Shown piece after piece: positions 33,454-43,526 of a stretch of 64,000 nucleotides of DNA. The notes beneath the pieces were generated by a model that was given only the letters and a program-made list of their open reading frames with translations, did not search any database and was not told the DNA's origin. How positions within the stretch are numbered: position 1 is the stretch's first letter; every line of letters begins with the position of its first letter. A program made the position numbers and the translations under genes. Location of the stretch: the NCBI RefSeq assembly GCF_040100845.1, contig NZ_JAZHSH010000001.1, positions 2,898,501-2,962,500 of the forward strand. The letters run 5' to 3'. This DNA is from Chengkuizengella sp. SCS-71B. Its GTDB lineage: Bacteria; Bacillota; Bacilli; Paenibacillales; KCTC-33759.

Positions 33454-35649
33454 TTACATCTCTATACCTGCTGTTAGTTTTAAATTACGAACTCCAGCAT
33501 CAGCACTGTATATTCCAATATAAATCGTATCATTTTTATATATGGCTATACTTCTAACATGATCGCCTGTCGAAAGATCCCCATATATCCACATCACATT
33601 ACCGTCACTATCCAATTTAAACAATTTAGCATTGTTAGAACTTGATCCTGTCGTACCTGCATAAATATAGCCATATTGATCTACTGCTAATGAGGTGACA
33701 TCATTTCCAAGATTCACAAACCATACCTGTCCTCCATCTTCACTTACTCTCCTAAGATAATTTCCGCTGTCTCCTACATAAAGTATCTCATGACCATTGC
33801 TTTGATCAACAACAACAGCGAGAAAATCGTAACTTCCACTTCCCTCAAAAGTCCACGTTAAAGTACCATCATTATCATCTATTTTTCTCACTCTATTATC
33901 TCTTGAGGCTGTAAAACAATCACCGTTTGTATTTGCAGCCACACCTTTACAATCATCTGTATGTCCTGTATATCTCCATTCTAAATCATCGTCTGTTAAA
34001 TTTCCGTTTAATTTCACAACATCGCCAATTTCATCTCCTGCGTAAACATACCCTAATGAATCTATATCTAAACATAACCATCCATTATTTATATCTGTAT
34101 TTCTGTACGACCAAATCAACATCCCATCTTGATCATATTTTTTAATATAAGGACCATAATCTGAAGTAAAAATATTACCATGATCGTCTACTTTTACACC
34201 TGTTACAGTACCAGAAAAACTACCCATTTTATTTAAGAAATTTCCCTCTTTATCTACTTTATGAATCCCTTCAATATCAGAGGCTGCTCCACCACAATAA
34301 AAATTTCCCTCTTGATCTACTGCAACTGCATAAATATAATTTCCGTATCCTACATAATTAGTTTCAAAACTGACCCTTTCATATATAATCGCTTTTGCTT
34401 CAGTTTGTTCTATTTTATAAATCTCTCCATTTTCACCCGCATAAATATGACCTACATCATCTAATACAATAGAATATACATCACCCATTACATCATCTAT
34501 AATCCATTGAAGTCTACCGTATTTGTTTAACTTTACAACACCATCATAACCTGTACTATTTAATGCCCCATAAATATTCCCCACAGGATCAAATGTAAGA
34601 TCATATGCTGTATTTGATCCTGTAAGAGTCACAAATATAGTGTTATCATCTTTATCTCTTTTTTCTATCATTCCACCTGTAACACCAGTGTAAATATTTT
34701 CATCATCGTCTACTGCTATGCTATATAATCCCTGATAATAAGTATATTTATTTAATAATTGTACAATCGAACTCATTTCTACTTTATGGACTTCAGGCTC
34801 GAGTCCACCACAATAAATCATGCCATTTTTATCTACTGCTACTGAGTATACTCTGTTCAAGTGTCCTGTATATGTTCCAATTAACAAACCTGATGAATTA
34901 CATTTATATACATTCGTGTCCTCACTACCAAAAATAATATTCCTCTCATGATCTACTGCTAGACTACGAACATTTTCTGAAGCAAATGCGGTTGCCCATA
35001 CAAGATTTCCATTACTAATATCTATTTTATGAACAGTATTATCCGCACTTCCTGAATATAAATATCCATGATCTAATGCTAAAGCATATACAGTATTTGT
35101 ATGACCAGTATGTTCCCATACGATGTTTCCATTTAGATCTATTTTTTTCACAGTAAAACTACTACCATCACCCGCATATAGATTTCCATCTTGATCTCTT
35201 GCCAATCCGTAAAATTTACCAGTATCCTCTACTATACAAAACTTTTCTAAAGAATCAACACTTCCAGATAATAAAGTCTCAAAAGATGTTGCTGTTGCCA
35301 TTTTTCTTATATTCCTAATATCGTCTGATAACTTATCAAACGTATCACTACCATTAGAATCCTTCCCTCTATCTACATCAGTAATAGCGGTAGCGACTTT
35401 ATTTTTCCCATCACTGACAGAGGACTTTAAATTGTCTATTTCCAACTGAACATTTGATTCATTTGATGTGCTTATATTTTCAGCACTTAAGTCAATGTTT
35501 TCTATATTTTGATTGATTTGAATGATCTCTTCTTCTAAGTTGTTACTGTTTTGCAATTTCACATTTTCAGCCTTTGTTTTAGGGTAAAGGTCATCCCAAG
35601 CTGTATTTACTTCATTTCTCTGTTTCATTTGAATATTTTTTTCAGCCAC
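33454..35649 (-). CDS. Phage tail protein with beta-propeller (WD40/PQQ-like) repeats
   Basis: A 731-residue protein. Residues 1-110 are polar and helical (NVKLQNSNNLEEEIIQINQN). Residues about 135-725 contain 12 or more propeller-like repeats with patterns such as TGHLNRVYSVAVDKNGMIYC, TGHTDDCKGVAANTNGDCF and SLAVDQYGYIYAGTTG. This could fold into two propellers. Its place after the tail-associated genes suggests a tail fibre or receptor-binding part. Such propellers are unusual in siphovirus tails, so the specificity role is inferred. Confidence 0.8.
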   Translation of the reverse strand: MAEKNIQMKQRNEVNTAWDDLYPKTKAENVKLQNSNNLEEEIIQINQNIENIDLSAENISTSNESNVQLEIDNLKSSVSDGKNKVATAITDVDRGKDSNGSDTFDKLSDDIRNIRKMATATSFETLLSGSVDSLEKFCIVEDTGKFYGLARDQDGNLYAGDGSSFTVKKIDLNGNIVWEHTGHTNTVYALALDHGYLYSGSADNTVHKIDISNGNLVWATAFASENVRSLAVDHERNIIFGSEDTNVYKCNSSGLLIGTYTGHLNRVYSVAVDKNGMIYCGGLEPEVHKVEMSSIVQLLNKYTYYQGLYSIAVDDDENIYTGVTGGMIEKRDKDDNTIFVTLTGSNTAYDLTFDPVGNIYGALNSTGYDGVVKLNKYGRLQWIIDDVMGDVYSIVLDDVGHIYAGENGEIYKIEQTEAKAIIYERVSFETNYVGYGNYIYAVAVDQEGNFYCGGAASDIEGIHKVDKEGNFLNKMGSFSGTVTGVKVDDHGNIFTSDYGPYIKKYDQDGMLIWSYRNTDINNGWLCLDIDSLGYVYAGDEIGDVVKLNGNLTDDDLEWRYTGHTDDCKGVAANTNGDCFTASRDNRVRKIDDNDGTLTWTFEGSGSYDFLAVVVDQSNGHEILYVGDSGNYLRRVSEDGGQVWFVNLGNDVTSLAVDQYGYIYAGTTGSSSNNAKLFKLDSDGNVMWIYGDLSTGDHVRSIAIYKNDTIYIGIYSADAGVRNLKLTAGIEM

Positions 35650-35663
35650 TTTTAATCCCCCCC

Positions 35664-36740
35664 TTACATTACTGGTGTATCCATTGTCTTCTTAATCTTA
35701 TCAATCAAAGTTGGAACATGGTTTCCAAACGTTACATCTAATCTAAATCCATCAGACTCATAGATTTCTTTAACTTCTGAAATCGAAGTATCTAATGTGA
35801 TCCCGAGTTTTCTATCCTGAATTGTTACAATATCCCCTAAATCCCAATCCTTTTCATATTCAAAGGGTCCATGTGTGAGTATTTCAGCTTCAAAACTAAA
35901 AATTTTCTGCATCTCTTGGAGTTTTTGATTCCCACGGGTCTTTAAACTAGCAGCTTCTTCAAGGTCTCTCGCATCGATAAAAGTTTCTAATCTTTCCATT
36001 CCTAACGATTCACCCATTTCTACAATCATTCTGCTTGCCCCTTCTCCTTGTCCACCTACAAAGGCTGTATTCTTGTATCCAATGGCACTATCTATGAATG
36101 TATGGCTCTTGATGTTATCGAAGTGGGCGGAAAAAATCACAGGGGGTAGTTCACTTTGGGATGCAGTTTTATGCTTTGGTTCAAACACTTCAAAACTCCA
36201 TTTTTGTTGTTGTAAATCTAAAACAATATCCCATCCTAGACCTGAAGAAAAAGAGATCCCTTCCAATTCTTCTGCTAGATTCTTATACCTTGATTGCCAA
36301 TCTATCACAGATCCTAATTGTTTATCCTCTGCAATGATTAGATTGGGGAAAACTCTGCTTGAATTCACAGGTTCCACAGCATTGTTACTCACGTAATGTT
36401 TTAAAACTGTTTCTGCATTCGTTTGAATTTTGTCATAAGCTTCACCCATAGGTGGGATTATAATCCTTCTATTTAACACACCTTGAAGGGAATAACCCTT
36501 TATGAGTAATTGTTCTGTGCTCTCTTGCTTCATTTCACGATGACGAATAACACCTACTTTGTTTGAAGATAAAACAATCAAATGATCTTGTTGCAGCGTC
36601 TCTGTTAAATTTTTATTGATGTTGATATGAATCTCAAACTCGCCAGCTTTATGAAACCGCCTTGTAAATTGTAGACTTTCATAATCATCTATCTCACCTA
36701 AAAATTCAAATGAGGGTGTCATCACTTTTATCGGTTGCAA
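35664..36740 (-). CDS. Gp37-like siphovirus tail protein (tail-associated)
   Basis: A 358-residue protein with the ReqiPepy6 Gp37-like pattern: FEFLGEIDDYESLQFTRRFH, GEFEIHININKNLTETLQQ, VGVIRHREMKQESTEQLLI and AFVGGQGEGASRMIVEMGES. These proteins lie downstream of the distal tail protein and probably form part of the tail tip. Fragments of a paralogue are preserved in the chimeric frame at 29,613. Confidence 0.85.
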   Translation of the reverse strand: MQPIKVMTPSFEFLGEIDDYESLQFTRRFHKAGEFEIHININKNLTETLQQDHLIVLSSNKVGVIRHREMKQESTEQLLIKGYSLQGVLNRRIIIPPMGEAYDKIQTNAETVLKHYVSNNAVEPVNSSRVFPNLIIAEDKQLGSVIDWQSRYKNLAEELEGISFSSGLGWDIVLDLQQQKWSFEVFEPKHKTASQSELPPVIFSAHFDNIKSHTFIDSAIGYKNTAFVGGQGEGASRMIVEMGESLGMERLETFIDARDLEEAASLKTRGNQKLQEMQKIFSFEAEILTHGPFEYEKDWDLGDIVTIQDRKLGITLDTSISEVKEIYESDGFRLDVTFGNHVPTLIDKIKKTMDTPVM

Positions 36741-36753
36741 AACTTTCCACCCC

Positions 36754-37386
36754 CTAGATATTTTTTAACCAGATATCCCCTGTTATTACTTCTTGCGGTT
36801 CATTGTCTCCAATTAATATTCTGACACCAATATCATTTTGTATCCCATTAAACCACTCATTCCATTGTCTTTGAAATTCTTCTATTGGAACAGTAATGAG
36901 TGACGATACTAACCCACATACATCCTCATCAAATCGTTCATCTATAATGGAATGGATGGTCGTTTCTCCTGTATTAATTCTTACCTGAGCCAAGCTAATT
37001 TCATAGATGATATCGTCACGTTGTAAACTAGGGGGTTCGGGACTTGTTGCAGGAATTCCCTTCTTTAAAACTGCCTTAATATCTCTAACATTTACATCTC
37101 GATCTAGCTTCAAGACAATGCGGTCAATACGTGGATTGGTTACATCCGCATCGTCATGTGTAAATAAAAGTTCTGCTGTGTTTTCATACATGAAGCCTTC
37201 GAGGTATGCTGAACCTATTTCAAGCTTAGTCTGCAAATCTGCTACATGGGTAATTTCTAAAGAGGGTTGATTGTTTTGATGATACAATCCAGTAGAAAGA
37301 AATTGCTTAAAATACAATGCAAATTGCTCCATATCATACTGCCTATCCCCATTCACGCTATTAAAAAAGCTAGATTTTTCTGCCAT
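36754..37386 (-). CDS. Phage baseplate/tail structural protein
   Basis: A 210-residue protein: MAEKSSFFNSVNGDRQYDME, TKLEIGSAYLEGFMYENT and DVTNPRIDRIVLKLDRDVN. This pattern is seen in baseplate proteins of Bacillus and Listeria siphoviruses. It lies between the Dit and Gp37-like genes and starts 12 bases after Dit. Precise role unknown. Confidence 0.78.
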   Translation of the reverse strand: MAEKSSFFNSVNGDRQYDMEQFALYFKQFLSTGLYHQNNQPSLEITHVADLQTKLEIGSAYLEGFMYENTAELLFTHDDADVTNPRIDRIVLKLDRDVNVRDIKAVLKKGIPATSPEPPSLQRDDIIYEISLAQVRINTGETTIHSIIDERFDEDVCGLVSSLITVPIEEFQRQWNEWFNGIQNDIGVRILIGDNEPQEVITGDIWLKNI

Positions 37387-37398
37387 GATTACACCTCC

Positions 37399-38262
37399 TT
37401 ACACACTTAAATATCTATTCCTCCATGTAATGGTCACTCCTGCATTTTCATATTCCTGACCTGTTGAATAATCAATGAGATTATTTCCAGCTTGTAGTTG
37501 AAAAAAAGTACTATTCAAATTCACAAAATGGAAAGCGTTAATACGTTCACCATTCGTGGTTACTTTTTCAACTTTCTTTTGTCCAAAAGCGGTGTTGATT
37601 TCAAGAAATTCACCCTCTAGTAGATCCTGATTCACTTCAATAAAATTGCCAGTCGTCACATTTTCTACTCTTATGGGTGCTGTAGCAGGACCTTCAAAAC
37701 CAATTTGCAAAGGGGTATCAACATGACCTTCATTGAGTAGTATTTTTGATTTTGATTCTGATTGTTCAGCAAATGTAGTGGGTAACTCAAGTGGGAACTC
37801 TAACCCACCCTGCCAAATGACAAGTTGATCCACATGTTCTTCTGTTGTCCAAAATGGACTGGGACAAATTAGATCAATGATGACTTTTTGAAAACGGTTA
37901 GTCCGATTGTCTAATCCGCTAGGATAAGTAGGCACATGTTCAGAAACCGCATCTATCCACCTAGTTACCCTATCATTTTCATATTTACATACGCCCTTCA
38001 CCTTTGGATTAAAGACACTAGACAACAGCTCTCGTTTTGCTGATATATCATTCCTGTTCGTTCCCAAAATTGTGACCTCAATAGGGATAAACCTCTCGGT
38101 AAGTAGGGACTGAATATGTGTACTTCCATCTTGATATGGTGCTTTTTGGGTTTGAATATCTGCTTCAACATCACCTAAACCCTCTATTTTAGACAGCAAA
38201 AAAGGAGCTCCTCCAAGCTCCACAGATAAGCCATTTGTATTTGTAAAAGTGATTTTTTGCAA
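37399..38262 (-). CDS. Distal tail protein (Dit, siphovirus tail family)
   Basis: A 287-residue protein with the Sipho_tail pattern (FTNTNGLSVELGGAPFLLSK, GSTHIQSLLTERFIPIEVTI, RELLSSVFNPKVKGVCKYEN). Dit forms the hexameric ring between tail tube and tip, as SPP1 gp19.1 does. It starts 6 bases after the tape measure stop, in the canonical order. Confidence 0.88.
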   Translation of the reverse strand: MQKITFTNTNGLSVELGGAPFLLSKIEGLGDVEADIQTQKAPYQDGSTHIQSLLTERFIPIEVTILGTNRNDISAKRELLSSVFNPKVKGVCKYENDRVTRWIDAVSEHVPTYPSGLDNRTNRFQKVIIDLICPSPFWTTEEHVDQLVIWQGGLEFPLELPTTFAEQSESKSKILLNEGHVDTPLQIGFEGPATAPIRVENVTTGNFIEVNQDLLEGEFLEINTAFGQKKVEKVTTNGERINAFHFVNLNSTFFQLQAGNNLIDYSTGQEYENAGVTITWRNRYLSV

Positions 38263-38268
38263 GACAGT

Positions 38269-41200
38269 TTACCCCCATTCTAACGCGAGTTGTCTAAGTG
38301 ATTGTTGTTGTTTCCTTGCCACTTGTGCAGGCGAATCTACAGGCATATGAAAATGATTCGTTACATTCGTGCTAAAATTTTTATTCGTTGCATTAGATAT
38401 TTGCTGACTTTGACCGAAATTAGGACCTCTTGGAATGGTAGCCTGTGCCATGTTGTTTGTTGCTCCAATCACTGCGTTCATATTGCGCTCCATCCCTTCA
38501 GCTAAACCGATTGGAATCCACTTACCTACATCCATCATGACTCTTGAAGGACTATTAATATCTAAAGCGTCCTGTATTTCATTTTTAACGGATCTAGCTA
38601 TTTCTCTAGCTGTTCTCATCACTGAAGATTTCATTGCATTCATCCCCTCAATCAAACCTCTCATTGCATCACGTCCAGCATCAGGTAACTGATCTTTTAA
38701 AACTACAAATTCCGTTTTTGTTTGATTTCTGATCTCTTGTGTCTTGGTTGCAAATTCACCTTTCAAATGACTTAATTGCTCAGAGGTTTTTACGTTTAAT
38801 TGCTGTAGATTCAATGCTGTATCCTCACGTAAACCAGCAAATGTTGTGTTAGTACCTCCACGAATTTCTTTGACCTTTAATGCAAATTCATTCCTCACAC
38901 CTTCAAGCTGCTGTGAAGATGTATAATGTAGTTGTTGGATCTGTAACTCTGTATCAGAGCGTAAACCACTCAGTTCAGCATGTGCTTGTTTCCTTGCTAG
39001 ACTACTCTTCTCTTTCCACAATGCCTCGTATTTGACTAATTCTTCATTCGTTAAATTCAATAACGCTGCAATTTCTGGTGCTGCATTGGGACCCATTTGT
39101 CTTAATTCTTCCAGGAGTCCTTCATCTATTCCACGTTTGACTAGTTGGCCTATATTATCCGACCAAGTTTCTAAATGATTCACTTGACCTTCTAAATTTT
39201 TAATCAGTTCTTTTCCTGTAATATCTGCTGTAGTCACTACTTCTTCAAATAACCCTTTGAAATCATAAATAGATTTGGATCTTTCTTTAACTGCTTTTTC
39301 ATATACTTCATTTAAGCGTTGTTCTTCTTCTTCGATGTTCGTGTTAATTTCTTGAGTCTGTTTTAAAAACGCTTCACTAGCTGTATTTAACTTTGAATAG
39401 ATTTCTTTACGTACATCAAAGACATTTTGTTCGGCTAGTATTCTTTCATCTGTACCCTCTTTAAAAAGCCTTGTCGCTTCACTCCATATGGCAGCTTCTT
39501 CAGTTAGTGTTAACTGTTCTAGTTTGACTTCTTGATCTACCCATTTTTTAATGTTTTTGTATCTATCTTCGGCTGATCCCTCAACAATGGATTCTAACTT
39601 TTTTAAATTCTTTTCAGTGATTTTAACAGGTCCTAAAATGTCTGGAATAATGGCCTTAGAAAGTAGCTCTCCTTGATCTTCAATATCCTCTTGTGTATTT
39701 CCAATGCCATCCACAAACCCTTTCCCTGCCCATTCTCCTAATTCTCTCATGACTCTGGATGGTGAGTTAATTCCTAGAAGGTCTTTAACCCAATTCGGCA
39801 ATGTTTCAGCTAATTCTTTAGCCTTTTCGATCACCTTATCTTTCAAGCCACCAATCCCATCAATAAACCCTTGAATAGCATCTTTTCCCATTTCAAACAA
39901 AGTGTCACCTAACCCTGAAAAATACTCATTGATGTTATCCCATACGTTCCAAAAGGTTTCCTTTACAGTTTCCCAAGCACCTTCCCAATCCCCTTGAAAA
40001 AGCTTTATAAAGGTTTGGATAATACCCATAATAATATCAGTGACATTATTGATCGTGAGTTTAATACCTTCCCACGCTATTTCAACAATGCCTTTGATGA
40101 TGGGCCAGACCGTTTGAAAAACTGCTTGGATATATGACATGGCTACTTCTATCGCCTCAGAGATATAAGTAGTGAAAACATTAACTATTTCCATAATACT
40201 CTCGCCATTTTCATCCCAAAAGCCTTTTATTTTCTCAAGTTGTTCGTTGAAAAATCCAGTTACCGCACCCATGACTTGTCGAACTATATAACTTATAAAT
40301 CCTAATGCTGTACTAAAAGCACTCTTGATTCTATCCCATATTTTTTTTACACCATCTCTGAAGGTTTCATTCTTTTTATACAAGGTTACAAATATAGCAA
40401 TCAATCCTGCTATGGCTGCCACTGCAATACCAATAGGTCCTGTGATTGCTGCTAATACAGCAGAAAATCCTCCTGCACCACCAATAGCAGAAATAGCAGG
40501 TGTGATGACCGAAAGAATAGATCCAATTGAACTTACTAAAGTCCCTATTATGACAAGAATAGGCCCTATAGCTGCCGCAATACCACCTAAAACTAATATT
40601 AATTTTTGTGTCCCTGAGTCCATTTCACCAAATTTACGAATCATATTCGTTACCGATTCTAAAACCTTATTTATGTGAGGTAGTATATAATCTGAAAGGG
40701 TTATCGCTAGGCCTTCTAAAGCTGATTGAAATTCCTTAAATCCTCCCTTCGTATTATCGCTCATGGTCTCCGCCATTTTACGAGCTGCACCATCTGCGTT
40801 AATCAGCATTTGTGTATTTTTACCAAGGGTATTTGACCCTGCTTCAAGTAACACCGCCCAATGTTTATATGCTTCTGAACCAAAAATCGTAGCCAGTGTT
40901 GCTGCTTTTTGTTCTTCACTCATTTCATGGGTTGCATTCTGCAAATCTCCAACTAAATCAGGAAGTGGTTTCATCTTTCCTTCAGTATCAAAAAAGTTCA
41001 AACTTAATACTTCCATTAACCCAGACATTTTTCCAGTTGGTTTTGCTAAACGCGTTAAGCTGGTTGAAAATGCAGCACCTGCTTTTTGTCCTTGAATCCC
41101 TGCATCCGAAAGTGACATGACTGCGGCTGTGGATTCCTCAATCGACCATCCAAGTGATTGTGCAGACGGAGCTAGATAAACCATGGCTTCACCTAGTTGT

Positions 41201-42072
41201 TCAACACTCGTATTGGCTGATGATGCTGCTTTTGCGATTACATCTGAAACATGTCCCGTTTGAGATGCTTCTATTGCAAAAGCACTCATGATATTTGACG
41301 TTATATCTGCGGCAGCACCTAAATCTAAGGCACCGGCTGCTGCAAGATCGAGTAGCCCAGGCATAGACGATAGTATCTCCTGTGTTTCAAATCCGGCCAT
41401 CGATAAAAACTGCATACCTTCCGCTGCCTCTGTAGCTGAAAATTTAGTGGTTGACCCCAATTCTTTTGCTTGGTTTTTAAGTTTCAATACATCATTTTCA
41501 GTCGCTACAGATATCGCTTTTACTTTTGACATTGCTTCTTCAAAATTCGCACCTGCTACTACGATGCCAGTAGCCATAGCTGAAATGGGAGCCGTTAGTT
41601 TTAGCGATAAATCTTTGCCAATACTGCCCAATGAACTTCCTGCTTTTTTTAGAGAGTTCGATACTTCATCCATATGTTTCTTTAATTTTTTCCATGTGTT
41701 GGTTTGGTCTTCGATCTTTGCATTAACTTTATCTAATTCTTTTCGAGTGCTGTTCATGGCAGAAACGGTTTTGTTATATCGAATTAGAAGATTTTCAGTT
41801 TCTCTAGCTTCTTTTCCCTTTGTCTTTACGCTTTCTTCGTATTTATCACGAAGAGTTCTTACTTTTTCAGACTGCAATTGAAGTTTGGTAGAAAGATTAT
41901 CCGATATAACTTTCAAGTCATCAACACTTGATCCAAACCCATCTACACTCGTACTTGCAACCTTAAATTCGCTTTCTACAGCTTTTAATTTTCTATTTAT
42001 GTCTGTAATACTTTTTGTAAATTCAGCACTATCCAATCCAAGATTAACCTTCAGCGCTCCTACTTCTTCCAT
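38269..42072 (-). CDS. Tail tape measure protein
   Basis: A 1267-residue protein. Residues 1-140 are a coiled coil. The TP901 core follows (FEEAMSKVKAISVATENDVL, ELGSTTKFSATEAAEGMQFL, AAFSTSLTRLAKPTGKMS). A hydrophobic stretch at about 490-575 contains repeated Gly/Ile/Ala segments, and a second coiled coil spans about 860-1130. The motif SPSRVMRELGEWAGKGFVDG recurs as SPSRVMMDVGKWIPIGLAEG near the end. It sets tail length. Located directly downstream of the frameshift-encoded chaperone. Confidence 0.93.
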   Translation of the reverse strand: MEEVGALKVNLGLDSAEFTKSITDINRKLKAVESEFKVASTSVDGFGSSVDDLKVISDNLSTKLQLQSEKVRTLRDKYEESVKTKGKEARETENLLIRYNKTVSAMNSTRKELDKVNAKIEDQTNTWKKLKKHMDEVSNSLKKAGSSLGSIGKDLSLKLTAPISAMATGIVVAGANFEEAMSKVKAISVATENDVLKLKNQAKELGSTTKFSATEAAEGMQFLSMAGFETQEILSSMPGLLDLAAAGALDLGAAADITSNIMSAFAIEASQTGHVSDVIAKAASSANTSVEQLGEAMVYLAPSAQSLGWSIEESTAAVMSLSDAGIQGQKAGAAFSTSLTRLAKPTGKMSGLMEVLSLNFFDTEGKMKPLPDLVGDLQNATHEMSEEQKAATLATIFGSEAYKHWAVLLEAGSNTLGKNTQMLINADGAARKMAETMSDNTKGGFKEFQSALEGLAITLSDYILPHINKVLESVTNMIRKFGEMDSGTQKLILVLGGIAAAIGPILVIIGTLVSSIGSILSVITPAISAIGGAGGFSAVLAAITGPIGIAVAAIAGLIAIFVTLYKKNETFRDGVKKIWDRIKSAFSTALGFISYIVRQVMGAVTGFFNEQLEKIKGFWDENGESIMEIVNVFTTYISEAIEVAMSYIQAVFQTVWPIIKGIVEIAWEGIKLTINNVTDIIMGIIQTFIKLFQGDWEGAWETVKETFWNVWDNINEYFSGLGDTLFEMGKDAIQGFIDGIGGLKDKVIEKAKELAETLPNWVKDLLGINSPSRVMRELGEWAGKGFVDGIGNTQEDIEDQGELLSKAIIPDILGPVKITEKNLKKLESIVEGSAEDRYKNIKKWVDQEVKLEQLTLTEEAAIWSEATRLFKEGTDERILAEQNVFDVRKEIYSKLNTASEAFLKQTQEINTNIEEEEQRLNEVYEKAVKERSKSIYDFKGLFEEVVTTADITGKELIKNLEGQVNHLETWSDNIGQLVKRGIDEGLLEELRQMGPNAAPEIAALLNLTNEELVKYEALWKEKSSLARKQAHAELSGLRSDTELQIQQLHYTSSQQLEGVRNEFALKVKEIRGGTNTTFAGLREDTALNLQQLNVKTSEQLSHLKGEFATKTQEIRNQTKTEFVVLKDQLPDAGRDAMRGLIEGMNAMKSSVMRTAREIARSVKNEIQDALDINSPSRVMMDVGKWIPIGLAEGMERNMNAVIGATNNMAQATIPRGPNFGQSQQISNATNKNFSTNVTNHFHMPVDSPAQVARKQQQSLRQLALEWG

Positions 42073-42084
42073 TCACTCACCCCC

Positions 42085-42281
42085 TTACAACACCTGATCA
42101 ATAAATCCTTTTTGTTCTTGCTGATCCTTTCGGTTATAGTTATTAACATGTATTTCTATCAGTGAGTAGATCTTGCGTAACGTACAGCGCCAAAAAGTTT
42201 TTTCATCCATATTCAAAAGAACCGTTCCACAATAGTAAAGCCAGTCCCAATCTATTTGCTTTTGGGACTGGCTTGCTTGTT
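42085..42281 (-). CDS. Tail assembly chaperone extension (gpT-like), made by -1 frameshift
   Basis: An open frame without its own start, in the -1 frame relative to the preceding gene. From the slippery site it reads KQASQSQKQIDWDWLYYCGT, then VLLNMDEKTFWRCTLRKIYS and ends GFIDQVL. Length, position between the chaperone and tape measure genes and the Trp-rich start match gpT-type extensions of siphovirus tail chaperones. Confidence 0.85.
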
Positions 42282-42587
42282 TTTTGAATCATTCGTTTCT
42301 GGTAATGAACTTTCAAATGCTTCTGTTATTTTTGACATTACGGTTGACATGTTAGACATATCAATCAGGCTTCCTACTTCCGTTTCTGTTAAATTTTCAT
42401 GTGCTAATGCTGCATGGAGTAATTTGCGAGTCGCTTTAAAACTCATTTTCTGTAACTGATTGAATGCTTCTTGTATATCACCATAATGTTCTTCCAATTC
42501 AACAAGACTGTTCAAATCAAATAATAATTTTCGTTCTTTCCCACCTAATTCAATTTTTACCCCTTTTTGAATCACGTTCTTTCCCAT
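42252..42587 (-). CDS. Tail assembly chaperone (gpG-like)
   Basis: A 111-residue protein: GVKIELGGKERKLLFDLNSL, VELEEHYGDIQEAFNQLQKM, LLHAALAHENLTETEVG. It keeps the tape measure soluble during tail assembly. The zero-frame product ends with a basic tail. A fraction of ribosomes should shift at AAAAAAC (42285-42279) and make a longer G-T fusion. Confidence 0.88.
   Translation of the reverse strand: MGKNVIQKGVKIELGGKERKLLFDLNSLVELEEHYGDIQEAFNQLQKMSFKATRKLLHAALAHENLTETEVGSLIDMSNMSTVMSKITEAFESSLPETNDSKNKQASPKSK
42279..42285 (-). other. Programmed -1 frameshift slippery heptamer
   Basis: A AAA AAC in the zero frame (TCA AAA AAC AAG) is a canonical X XXY YYZ heptamer. The -1 frame after it is open to 42,085. 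Confidence 0.85.
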
Positions 42588-42633
42588 TTTTAACCCTCCT
42601 TTTATTAAAAAGAGACTATGAAATCATAGCCTC

Positions 42634-43203
42634 TTACGCTGTTTCTTTATATACGCCAGTAAACCAATTCGTAATCACTGTTGCACTAACACCTGCATCC
42701 CCACTCATCACTGTTGCTTTCCATGCGTTGTCAAATTCACGTTTAATGAACTTACCTGTAATGGTGGGAGTTTGATATTCAATAGATTCCCCTTTTGTTT
42801 TATAGTTAGCTTCGGGTAATTCAAACTTCCCTTTATATAGCCACACATATTGATTTTGTCCATCGCTTGTAGGTGAATTAAACCCCAGAGCAACATAAGG
42901 AGCTTGATCATCAGACTTTTTAATCAACACTCCCTCAGCATTTACTTCATGACCTAAAAGAAATTCCTGCATTTCAGTCGATAAAGAATCAATATTTAAT
43001 TCAACTTCAATTTCTCCTAAACTACTATCCGTAGCTGCAGGACCATCATCAGCATATAAAGTAGCTGTATTTACATTAGGCTTTATTTTAGCTTCAATCG
43101 CTAAAGCAAGCCTTTTTGGAGTATCATATGTTGTCTCAGTTTCATTGTCAGTCAACATTTCAGCAACATGAATATTTTTTAAACCAATAATAATTGCACT
43201 CAT
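42634..43203 (-). CDS. Major tail protein (phi13/TP901-like)
   Basis: A 189-residue protein with the tail-tube pattern GLKNIHVAEMLTDNETETTY then DTPKRLALAIEAKIKPN, and LPEANYKTKGESIEYQTPTI. It forms the tail tube. Starts at the stop of the preceding tail-terminator gene. Confidence 0.88.
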   Translation of the reverse strand: MSAIIIGLKNIHVAEMLTDNETETTYDTPKRLALAIEAKIKPNVNTATLYADDGPAATDSSLGEIEVELNIDSLSTEMQEFLLGHEVNAEGVLIKKSDDQAPYVALGFNSPTSDGQNQYVWLYKGKFELPEANYKTKGESIEYQTPTITGKFIKREFDNAWKATVMSGDAGVSATVITNWFTGVYKETA

Positions 43204-43526
43204 TAAATTTCCCCCTTAAATCGTATTACTTTGTGAAAAATACCTGTTTCTTTTTCATATAAATCTGCTTCGCTTGTTCTTGTAAATCCATTTGATTTCA
43301 TAGCCTGTTTTACTTGGCTTACTATGTCTGTATAATCTGTATTGCTCCATACATCCACTTGAATAAAGTGTGCTGTTCTTTGTTCTTCATCATCAGCATT
43401 GAGTCCTGATTTTTGGTTATATTCAAAAAATGTAATGTATGTCTTTTCACTACCTACATAGTTTTGAAACGCTACAGGAACACCAATACCCTTTAGAGCA
43501 TTTATAATGATTGAATTAATACTCAT
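43203..43526 (-). CDS. Tail terminator/completion protein
   Basis: A 107-residue protein (INALKGIGVPVAFQNYVGSE, QVDVWSNTDYTDIVSQVKQA) of the tail-terminator type, in the expected place between the HK97 gp10-like and major tail genes. Its start overlaps the upstream stop by four bases. Confidence 0.75.
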   Translation of the reverse strand: MSINSIIINALKGIGVPVAFQNYVGSEKTYITFFEYNQKSGLNADDEEQRTAHFIQVDVWSNTDYTDIVSQVKQAMKSNGFTRTSEADLYEKETGIFHKVIRFKGEI

